Assembly: GCA_032622095.1 (NCBI GenBank)
Contig: CP136069.1
Location: 103,880,278 to 103,944,277, forward strand
Reading direction: 5' to 3'
Origin: Siphonodentalium dalli
Lineage: Eukaryota; Mollusca; Scaphopoda; Gadilida; Siphonodentaliidae
Length of the DNA stretch: 64,000 nt
Shown here: piece by piece, positions 27,101-39,100 of the stretch
Layout of the letters: every line of letters begins with the position of its first letter
Position numbering within the stretch: the first letter of the stretch is position 1
Program-made: the position numbers and the translations under genes
The notes under the pieces: generated by a model
What the model was told of the DNA's origin: nothing
The model's input: only the letters and a program-made list of their open reading frames with translations
The model's database searches: none

Positions 27101-30100
27101 AAATTCTTTAAGTCTTTTAATTGCACGCTCAACATGAATCCGTAGCTTTGCAATTTTCCGCGTTTGATTGATTTCTGACAAATTCAGATGTTTGCCTTTT
27201 CCCCAAGAACATTTCTTTGTGAAGGGAGGTATGTTGAGTGTTGCTCCTTGAAATGCTAGCAAGTCACGAATTGTGAAACCTCTGTCCGCCATAATATCAT
27301 CACCGCGTTCTACCTTTTGTAGAAAACCACTGTCCTGTGTTATATACCGATCACTGGCATTTCCTCCATATATATCTGACAGGAAATTTATCAATCCAGC
27401 TGGGGTGATTGAAACGAGAAATTTGCCTGTATTTCTTGATTTGTAGGTACTATAACTAGTTGTTTGGAGATGAGGAGAGCTTGGTTTCTCAAAAAATATT
27501 TCTGTACAATCAATTATTGCCCTAGTCTTTGGATACTCTCTCCGGAAACTCATTGGCATCGCTCTCCTTACATTTTCTTTTGATGGCCAATCTACGATGT
27601 TATGCGTCAGTGTCGTGTCAATGAATGTGATCCAAGTTATGAATATCTGGGATATTCGAGTTTTAGAAACACCAAATATTTCCGAAAGCACTGCCACAGT
27701 TAGTCCAAGCCTCAAACGAACTAATGTAAGAATGAATTCTTGGAAGTCTTTCAACTTCCTACAAGGTCCTGTTTTTTTGCGCTTGTCATTTATTTGATAG
27801 TTCTTTAACTTTGCACTTTTAGAGGATGACCAATATTTAAGTTTAACTCCTCCTTTGGTAAGAGCGGCGAATATGCCATTCAGCAGAACAACGCTAGGAA
27901 AGCCAGTAAACAGTTTGACCGATTCGTCGTCATGTGTCACTTTCTCCATGAATATATCTCGAAACAGAGTATTCTTATCTTCCAATTTGTCATGCAAAAC
28001 TTTATTCTCCTCTGCCACTTTCTGAATTTCGTCAAACCTGATGTTTAGAGAATCGAAGGAATCCTTGAATGATGTTAACTCAACAATATAATTTCCGCTC
28101 AGAATTGTTTGGGTTCCACATGTGTTATATTGTTTCTTCTGCGTATCTGGATTTTTGCGGCAGTAGTCATGCTCCTTTGATGGCACAGGTGTGTAGGAAG
28201 CAGCACCGGTGCTTAAATCTGGAACTAACGAATAAAGAATATTCAGTATGCAATTATTGCTAGATGTGACAAGAGACACAGGTTATACATGTACTATATT
28301 TTATATTTTTTAAGTTAATAATAATAGTGATGTTAAAATAATTGTACGAATCATGTATATTCATATTAAAAGATTATTCCAAGAAATATATGCAACTTAC
28401 TGGTAATTTTTCTCGTGCTCTTAGTGTGCTCAATATCTACTTCCCCAGCGATATATGGCGGCTGGTCTCCTATATTTATATCTCTAAACACATTTACTGT
28501 TGGAGTGTAGTTCCTGCTTTTTTTGTTTGATCCCGACATGTCGCCCAGAGCCATGTGGCCAGCTGGCATAGAGTTCAATGTTTTCCTAAAATAAGTACAT
28601 TATTGGGATTAAAATAAGTCAATATAGAAATATTATAGTTATAAATTTGTGTGATACATACGGACTTTACATGCATATGCCTCGATCCAAATAAATTGTT
28701 TTAAGTACTTTTGCCAATGGAAAGAAATAACTGGGTGTGGGTTTTTTTTTAACATCTGGCAATAAAGAGCGTTTTCTATTCTTGGTATGAGTAGTATTTA
28801 GCTTTAGTTAAAGGTTACAGACTATTTATAGCTGTGATATGTATTTATTGAACTAAGTTGATGAGAACAATTTGTAAAGTGACTTATCGTAATCTTCAAA
28901 GGAACACTATGAAGGTTGACAATCCCTTGCCAGTTATCAAATTATATGTCAAGTTAAAATATAATTGCTATCATACCTGGTGTTGCTTGGTTTTTTGAAA
29001 TTGTTGTATTTGAACAAAGTCGGCATCGAACTTTTGTCTTTCGGATCGTTTGTGTCGTCGAAATGAAGAGAACAAACTCGAGATAGTCTATTTGGACTGA
29101 AGTTTTCCCTTCGCAACACAGACATCCATTTCCTCCGTAAATCCCGTTTTTGAATTTTGTGGGGAAACGAATGGAAAGTTACACTTTTCATCCATGGATA
29201 TTTTTCAAGATTTTCTAATTTTGTGACAGAGGCTTTGCAATCCGGTACACAACACCAAAATCGCGTCATGATTATTGACTAACATTCTGGTCTTCGTCGC
29301 GACGCCTATATGTAACTTGAGGGAGAAAAATACTCACAAATCCCGTAGCAGACTTTAATTAGGGTGAAGTATGATAATACTCCATAAATATTATAATTAA
29401 TATGTCGATCCGCATGAGGTTAGAAGCAAGTCGCGTCATAGCTTTTTCCAACCCCGACAGTCTGGCTTGGTGTAAATAAGCTACACCAAGCCTATCTAAA
29501 TAAGACCCTACACTCCGATTAGCAGAAAAACTAATTAACAGCGCCTCTGGCGTTAAGCGAGCAGGGAGATAATTTGTGGCATTCATTTCTCACAACCCGG
29601 GAATGGTCTATTGATCAGTCTCAGATAGGGACATGACAATCTGCGGGATGGGATGGGACATGGGACAAAACGACAATCTGCGGGACAGAATTTCAAATTG
29701 CGTGGGACGGCCGATATCTCGAGGAATACAGGGCGTAGGGGGCTCATTTTGGTGTCTAACGAAAGGCCCACATTCGCCCTATGTACACATATTAACCCCG
29801 CCACTGACCGGACACCAGAAGTTGCATTATTTGATCGACAACTGACCTAACATGGGGTGGAATTTGGGATAGCATGACAATCTGCGGGACAGGATTTTCA
29901 AATTGCGTGGGACGGCCGATAGCTCGAGGAATACAGCGCATAGAGGGCTACTTTTGGTGTCTAACGAAAGGTCCACATTCGCCCTATCCACACATATTAA
30001 CCCCGCCACTGACCGGACACCGGAAGTTACATTATCCGGTCGACAACTGACCTAACATAAAATGCCACAAACACGAAAAACTGCGTTCGACATTAATGTT

Positions 30101-33100
30101 TAGAATTTAGATTTCTCGATGAATACACTAGCAAACAACAAGTTTTAGGTATCAAATAACGCAGTGGAATACTGTGCATTCGTTTTTAGCTACAATATGG
30201 CTGTTTTAGTGCGAATATTGTAATGGCGAACACGCAAATACGCTCCGATAAAACAGCTAAAAATAGACTCGATGTTTACAATTACAGGATCGATTTCAGC
30301 CGGTATATTCAATATAATGGGGCGTATAGTATATCAAAATGTAGAATTAGACACAGGGAATGTATTTTTTTCCAAATGGGTCCACCAGGCGGTGAAATTG
30401 TTGCAGAAATTCGCTCCAAGATATTCGCACTTATTTTTATTTCAGTTGTGACTAAAAGCCCAGATGCCGGAGCCCAGCGACTAAAAGCCAAGTTACAAAA
30501 TAGATCAACTGGTTTGAACGAATGAATATGTCAATGGTAAGACTATTCAAAAGAATATTCAAATCAAATAGTGTTTACAGACTTAAAAACTTATGTGTCT
30601 GCCATTCATATATGCGGTGAAGTTCTCATATTATCTCCCAGTAATATGCGGGGGAGGTTCTCATATGAACATATTATCTGCCGGTCATACACGGTGGAGG
30701 TTCATATTATCCGCCGGTCATACACGATGGAAGTTTTCTTATTATCCTCCGGTCATACGCGGGGGAGGTTCTGATATGAACATATTATCTGCCGGTCATA
30801 TGCGGTGGAGGTTCATATTATCCACCGGTCATACGCGAGGGAGGTTCTTATATTATCCTCCGGTCATACGTTGGGGAGGTTCTCATATGAACATATTATC
30901 CGCCAGTCATACGCGGTGGAGGTTCATATTATCCGCCGGTCATATGCGAGGGAGGTTCTCATATTATCCACCGGTCATACGCGAGGCAGGTTCTTATATT
31001 ATCCTCCGGTCATATGTTGGGGAGGTTCTCATATGAATATATTATCCGCCGGTCATACGTGGTGGAGGTTCATATTATCCGCCAGTCATACGCGAGGGAG
31101 GTTCTCATATTATCCTCCGGTCATACGTTGGGGAGGTTCTCATATGAACATATTATCCGCCGGTCATACGTGGTGGAGGTTCATATTATCTGCCGGTCAT
31201 ATGCGAGGGAGGTTCTCATATTATCCTCCGGTCATACATGGGGGAGGTTCTGATATGAACATATTATTCGCCGTTCATACAGGGTGGAGGTTCATATTAT
31301 CCACTTGTCATTCACGGTGGAGGTTCTCATATGAACATATTATCCACCGGTCATACGCAGTGGAGGTTCATTTTATCCGCCGGTCATACGCGAGGGAAGT
31401 TCTCATATTATCCTCCGATCATATGTGGGTGAGGTTCTGATATGAACATATTATCCACCGGTCATACGCGGTGGAGGTTCATTTTATCCGCCGGTCATAC
31501 GCGAGGGAAGTTCTCATATTATCCTCCGATCATATGTGGGTGAGGTTCTGATATGAACATATTATCCGCCGGTCATACGCGGTGGAGGTTCATATTATCC
31601 GCCGGTCATGCGCGAGGGAGGTTCTCATATTATCCACCGGTCATACGCGGTGGAGGTTCATATTATCCGCCGGTCATATGCGAGGGAGGTTCTCATATTA
31701 TCCACCGGTCATACGCGAGGGAGGTTCTTATATTATCCTCCGGTCATACGTTGGGGAGGTTCTCATATGAACATATTATCCACCGGTCATACGTGGTGGA
31801 GGTTCATATTATCCGCCGGTCATACGCGAGGGAGGTTCTCATATTATTCGCCGGTCATACGCAGTGGAGGTTCTCATATGAACATATTATTCGCCGGTCA
31901 TACGCAGTGGAGGTTCATATTATCCACCGGTCATACGCGGTGGAGGTTCATATTATCCGTCGGTCATATGCGGTGGAGGTTCATATTATCCTCCGGTCAT
32001 ACGCGAGGGAAGTTCTCATATTATCCTCCGATCATATGTGGGTGAGGTTCTGATATGAACATATTATCCGCCGGCCATACGCGGTGGAGGTTCATATTAT
32101 CCGCCGGTCATATGCGAGGGAGGTTCTCATATTATCCACCGGTCATACGCGAGGGAGGTTCTTATATTATCCTCCGGTCATACGTTGGGGAGGTTCTCAT
32201 ATGAACATATTATCCGCCGGTCATACGCGGTGGAGGTTCATATTATCCGCCGGTCATACGCGAGGGAGGTTCTCATATTATCCTCCGGTCATACGTTGGG
32301 GAGGTTCTCATATGAACATATTATCCGCCGGTCATACGCGGTGGAGGTTCATATTATCCGCCGATCATACGCGAGGGAAGTTCTCATATTATCCTTCGGT
32401 CATATGTGGGGGAGGTTCTGATATGAACATATTATCCGCCGGTCATACAAGGTGGAGGTTCATATTATCCACCGCTCATACGTAGGGGAGGTTCTCATAT
32501 GAACATATTATCCGCCGGTCATACGCGGTGGAGGTTCATATTATCCGCCGGTCATATGCGAGGGAAGTTCTCATATGAACCTCCACCGCGTATGACCGGC
32601 GGATAATATGTTCATATGAGAACCTCCCCAACGTATGACCGGAGGATAATATGAGAACCTCCCTCGCGTATGACCGGCGGATAATATGAACCTCCACCGC
32701 ATATGACCGGCGGATAATATGAACCTCCACCGCGTATGACAGGCGGATAATATGTTCATATGAGAACCTCCCCAACGTATGACCGGAGGATAATATAAGA
32801 ACCTCCCTCGCGTATGACCGGTGGATAATATGAACCTCCACCGCGTATGACCGGCGGATAATATGTTCATATCAGAACCTCACCCACATATGATCGGATG
32901 ATAATATGAGAACCTCCCTCACGTATAACCGGTGGATAATATGAGAACCTCCCTCGCGTATGACCGACAGTTAATATGTTCATATGAGAACCTCCCCATC
33001 TTATGACCGGAGGATAATATGAGAACCTCCCTCGCGTATGACCGGTGGATAATATGAACCTCCACCGCATATGACCGGCAGATAATATGTTCATATCAGA

Positions 33101-36100
33101 ACCTCCCCCGCGTATGACCGGAGGATAATAAGAAAACTTCCATCGCGTATGACCGGCGGATAATATGAACCTCCACCGTGTATGACCGGCAGATAATATG
33201 TTCATATGAGAACCTCCCCCGCGTATTACTGGGAGATAATATGAGAACTTCACCGCATATATGAATGGCGGACACATAAGTTTTTAAGTCTATAAACACT
33301 ATTTGATTTGAATATTCTTTTGAATAGTCTTACCATTGACATATTCATTCGTTCAAACCAGTTGATCTATTTTGTAACTTGGCTTTTAGTCGCTGGGCTC
33401 CGGCATCTGGGCTTTTAGTCACAACTGAAATAAAAATAAGTGGGAATATCTTGGAGTGAATTTCTGCAACAATTTCACCGCCTGGTGGACCCATTTGGAA
33501 AAAAATACATTCCCTGTGTCTAATTCTACATTTTGATATACTATACGCCCCATTATATTGAATATACCGGCTGAAATCGATCCTGTAATTGTAAACATCG
33601 AGTCTATTTTTAGCTGTTTTATCGGAGCGTGTTTGCGTGTTCGCCATTACAATATTCGCACTAAAACAGCCATATTGTAGCTAAAAACGAATGCACAGTA
33701 TTCCACTGCGTTATTTGATACCTAAAACTTGTTGTTTGCTAGTGTATTCATCGAGAAATCTAAATTCTAAACATTAATGTCGAACGCAGTTTTTCGTGTT
33801 TGTGGCATTTTATGTTAGGTCAGTTGTCGACCGGATAATGTAACTTCCGGTGTCCGGTCAGTGGCGGGGTTAATATGTGTGGATAGGGCGAATGTGGACC
33901 TTTCGTTAGACACCAAAAGTAGCCCTCTATGCGCTGTATTCCTCGAGCTATCGGCCGTCCCACGCAATTTGAAAATCCTGTCCCGCAGATTGTCATGCTA
34001 TCCCAAATTCCACCCCATGTTAGGTCAGTTGTCGATCAAATAATGCAACTTCTGGTGTTTGGTTAGTGACGGGGTTAATATGTGTGGATAGGGCGAACGT
34101 GGGCCTTTCGTTAGACACCAAAATGAGCCCCCTACGCCCTGTATTCCTCGAGATATCCGCCGTCCCACGCAATTTGAAATTCTGTCCCGCAGATTGTCGT
34201 TTTGTCCCATATCCCATCCCATCCCGCAGATTGTCATGTCCCCTCAGATGCACATAAAACACTCGAAAACTCATCAGAACTCCTTAAGTGCTACGCTTAT
34301 TTACTGCTTCATCTGCGACGTACACATCTTTCTGGGCCGACAGTGGTCCCTCCATATCGCGCTGATATTGATAACATTCTGTTTTTTTTTAATTCTGTTC
34401 AATCCTATGCTTCATTGACATATTCATCTATATACCGGCATTTGTTTTGGCAGCGTGGAAGTCCAGGAACTATACTAGTGGGTGGATGTTCTCGAAAATT
34501 TGAGTGAGCAAAAGCAAAAATACTATTGAAAAAATTCGCCAAAAAATATTAAATGGTTTGATCTGGGAAAACTGATTGACAGCGGGTGGATAAATACTCC
34601 TGCTTCATGCGGACATACACATACGTTGTTCGTTGTTGTCTGTTTTACGATGAGAAACAAACATATCCCCATATCATATACGTGAAAATGACTTTCCCAT
34701 TTTCTCGGGTTTGGCGATACCCTCGGGTTTGGCGATACCACGTACACGGGGGTGGTATGGCGATGACGTTAATTGATGGCAATGGTCACGATGATGGCGA
34801 TGATCACGATGATGGTGACGATGATGATTATGATTATGTTCATGATAGTGATGATGGTAACGATGACAACGATGATGAGGACGACGATGACAATGAGGAC
34901 GATGATGACGATGATGATGATTTTGATGATCATGCTAACGATGATGCTAACGATGATTATGATGATGATTATGATGATGATTGCGATGATGGTGGTGGTA
35001 GTGGTGGTGGCGATGATGATCATGAACAACGACGACGACTACATTGGCGGCAGCAGACGCGGTGGCTGCGGTGACGACAATGACGACGACACACTTCTGC
35101 CATATGAAAATGGCAAGCCAGACAACAGTGCCCCACCTTTTGTAAATATATGTATATGTTAATTAGTACTCTGTATTCGCCACTTAATTGTGGCGTTGAG
35201 TTAAATAAACAATCAACAATCACCACTGTTTGCACTGGATAAAATGAAGATGGGAGTCCTAAGACTGGAGATAATCGACTATAATTAGTGGAACGGAACG
35301 TACCTTACATCGTTGCCACCATGAGCAAATGAACCAAACACAGCTGTCAGTATTTGAAGAAAAGAGAACAGTTTGGCTGTTTCTGGCTTGTCCACAACTT
35401 CTAAAGTCCGCTGTAAATATGCGAGTCAAAAGATAAATTGATCGACTTCGTGGATGTTTTGACCATAATCACAGGGGTGCAGAAATATTTTTAATTATTG
35501 TATTTATTACATTATTTTTAGAAGGATCACAATCTAACCATTTGGAGGAAATCAAACCAAGCATTAGGAAAATAGCTTCAATCCATTTTTTTTTATAAAT
35601 ACCAACCCAGTCAGGGGGGGAAGGGGGTCGGAAAAAAATTTCAGGCACGTATATGGCATTTTTTCCCTTTCGATAATTTTTTGTACCCATGGCCCCACCC
35701 CCACCGCCAAATTTTTTTCCGTTTTCGGCATTTTTTTCCGACCATTTTTTGACACCCTTTTAACACTAAAACAGATATTTGTGGGGGGGGGGAATTCACT
35801 GTAAACAGCTGTATATGATTTCTGTGCATACTATTTATCCATGGATTTAACATGGACATGTAAATAGGAATGAGTCATTTTGAGGTCATTCGGCCAAAAA
35901 AAACATGGCTGCCAGCGGCCATCTTGGATTTCAAAATTTGCAACAAAATACAACACAATAACTGCCTGCAGTCAGTTTACCAGTTAGAATTACATTATTT
36001 CTCTCATTCAAAGTGGTTTTGAAGCCCAACTCATTGCCAAAACACTAAAAAAACAAGCAGGAAAATTATTTTTTAGTTGCGGAAAAAATTGCTTGTTGGT

Positions 36101-39100
36101 GGCTTTGACCACCCACCCACCCCGGCATACGTGCCGGAAAAAAAAATTTCACCCCCCCCCCCCTGACCCAGTTGACAGGTTTTAGCCCTTCCCTTCCTTA
36201 AGCATTACTTTTCAGCACTATAACAAAACTCGAATATGATTGTGCGGAAACAACCCCCAAAAATCCCAACTCAAACTTCCAAACAATCAAACCCATTTCT
36301 CAAAATCATGAAAATGTCTATCTCCCAGTTAACATATATAAACCAGTATAAACCAATAAATGATTCGTTTGGTAATTCGAGGAGGGAAATAATGCATTTT
36401 TTGTATTGCAGGCAACGCTGGCAAAATTACAATGTTCAGCTCCTATGTTTAATATCTATGCCAAGTCTATCCCACAGAAAAAAATAAGGTTGTTATAGTA
36501 GTTATATATAGTGTCAATATAAAGTTAAAATTACCCCGATATATCATGCGTAAATTTTGTATTAATCGCCAAATAATGTAAAATACTATAGTTGTTTCAA
36601 TTATATTGTAAATGCAGAAGTTCACATAAAATTTTCTCAAATAATATTTTTTTTATAAATTATATTGTTTCTATTCTTATGTTTCAATGTGTCACACATG
36701 GTTGTCGACACCACGAAATTAAAAATGAAAGGTCGATCATGATCGGCACATGCTTAACACATACCTTCAACCATAACTCATAATCAGCTATCTAGAAGTT
36801 AATATACACCTTTACACATAATGTGGAGATGATGGGAAAGATAAATCGGAGGGTTGGGGAGGTGCTTCCATAATTTACTTTGTATTAGTATAAATATGAG
36901 ATAAGATAAAGTATTGCTTTGGATAGAATGTTTTGATGTCATAGTTACAGGTAGGATTAATATTTTTTTCAAAACCAATTAATCGATGCAAAAATCTATA
37001 CAGGTTAAAAATGTGTCATGATTAATCTGGATGTGATTTTAAGAGTGATCCGGTGAAAAATATTTAGTTATCACATTGCGTCAACAGGTTTGGTGTAGGT
37101 GGTTATTATTTTAAGCAAATAAACCAAATGATCCTCACTATGGAGGTGTTATGATGTGTTATCAAAGATAAAACTGTGCCATGGAGGATAAATAAAGATA
37201 TATATAAACACAATCAATGACAAATAAGTGAGTTAACAAGTCAGATAGTAAGATGTTTACCCAAACTAATCAACTCAAATTCAACTAAAAAAATACTCAA
37301 AATCAACTCAAATACAAGACTGTAAAGACTGATAAGACTGGGACTCTGAAGACTACAACAGTCAGTACTTGACAAAATCACTTAAGGCAAGTTGTTCTAA
37401 ACATGGACATAGCTGGAGGTTCTTAGATGAGCATTGGGCTCTTCACCTTGAAATTTCTAATTGCACACCACTGCAAAATCACAAACCTTAGGCTTTTTAA
37501 AGAAGACAACCATACCACAGTACTAAGCTCACAAAAATCCTTTAGAACATCCCCTTAGGTTGAATTTTACAACTGGTACCGGTACTTCAAGCTCTCAAAC
37601 TTTTGAAAATTACCAACCTGATATCCCCCATAAAGTTAAAATTTGTGGCTAATTCGGTCCAACAGTTTAAACTGAAGTAGGAACATATGAACTGTTGGTT
37701 TAAAACATACTGGTTGGAAAATCAAATAAAACAATGAGAACAATTCTAACCTATTTTTGGTGTGAAAATCTAATCTACAACTAATGATGTATCAGGCATG
37801 AAATTTTCAACTGTTGAAAATTTGGTCAAAGTCAAAACTCCCTCCCCATTGCCAAAAAAGTATTGCCCCACCAGACAGCCAGGAAATCAATATTATTATA
37901 CCAGTACCAAACAGCATAAATACAGGTAGGGAGGGTGTGGAAAGTTAAATCTCTTATCTCTGCCCGTATTTGAACAAATGTGAGATCCATTCATCTAGTA
38001 ATTTCACAGGGTAGATTTAAGAGTTCAAGTGAATTGATTTCCCTCAAAAGTTTCCTAAAACAATGACCCTATTTGAACAAATCTGAACCCAAGGATCCTC
38101 CATACAGACAAACAGACAAATTCAATCCAATATACCCAGCTGATATACCCCCCAATTTTCTGTAAAAAATCAGGGTATAATTTCACCTGGATAAGTGGTG
38201 GTTAAGAAAATAATATTGGAACAGCCAAGTCTGAATTTAGTGTGTCTGACATTTGTAGAATGAGGTCCCCAAAAGGGGAATTTAAAGATGCTATGCCGCA
38301 AGGCGTGTTAGCATCACTGAATTCACCCTCTGGGGACAGCATTCTGATTAGGCCCCAACTGCCAATGGAAACATGGGAACAGATTGAAGTTCTCCAGTTG
38401 AAGTTGGTGAGCACATCAATTATGCATTTTATCTTCTGCAAATTAGGGGGTATAGAAACTGAACAGATGGGAAAAAGTAACTAAAAAATGTCAATTTAAT
38501 ACTCTAGATACTACCCAGAAGAATAGGCCTAAGCAGAATGAGGTCCCTGGAGGGTGTATTTGGTGATGCTAGCCTGCTGTATGGGGTAGAATCACTAAAT
38601 TCACCCTCAGGGGACCTCAATCTGCAAATGTCAGACTCACTAAATTCAGACTTGGGAACATAATTTTGTTTTAACTCGATAATGGCAACAAACAGCAGTG
38701 CTAGTGTAGTTGTTTACACAAGCCTGTCCCATAATAGCTGTTATTGTAATCTCAATCAATGCTAATACCTTACTGAGACCTCTGGTAGATAATATATCTT
38801 TGCTTCTGGTGAGAGAGGTAAGCTGTGATATGATATGTGGTGGAGGGCTGTTGGTTGGGGGGTAGGGTGGGGATCTGGGTCATGGAAAGTTTCTTTGATT
38901 TCATTAAAGATTAAAGTTTCATAACTGCGATTGTCAATATGGTGTTAGTTTTTCACATTTTATAACATGTTTTAAAAAAATTCTTTTTAATTTGAGCAAG
39001 AACTTCTATCTGAATTTTCATTTTTTTGTTTAGTTATGTCACTGGCTCAACTATTTGACCTGGTGACCTCATTTGAACAAATCTGAATGTGAGTCACCTA

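Larger units (their letters stand above)
24485..29609. mobile_element. ISL2EU DNA transposon, apparently intact, 5125 bp
   Basis: Terminal inverted repeats of about 24 bp (AGACTATTCCCGGGTTGTGA at 24485; AGACCATTCCCGGGTTGTGA reading inward from 29609) flank two convergent spliced genes: a SAP-SWIM-YqaJ nuclease (+) and a THAP/DDE transposase (-). The dinucleotide AT borders both ends (24483-24484, 29610-29611), and the uninterrupted paralog near 54.24 kb has a single AT there. Two-base duplications and the transposase plus YqaJ pair are the known marks of the ISL2EU group. Both genes are open end to end. It lies in an SLC20 intron. Confidence 0.93.

Noticed and set aside
28225-28279. Extension of the third transposase exon to 28279
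   Set aside because: The open frame continues, but only acceptors at 28224 or shortly inside keep phase with exon two; the upstream AG gives an early stop.
30593-33277. Long frames rich in [16 protein letters not shown] or [10 protein letters not shown] peptides
   Set aside because: Minisatellite core of the foldback element, open on both strands; not genes.
34586-35074. 162-codon Asp-rich frame
   Set aside because: Produced by the GAT/GAC microsatellite; its start lies in a dispersed repeat.
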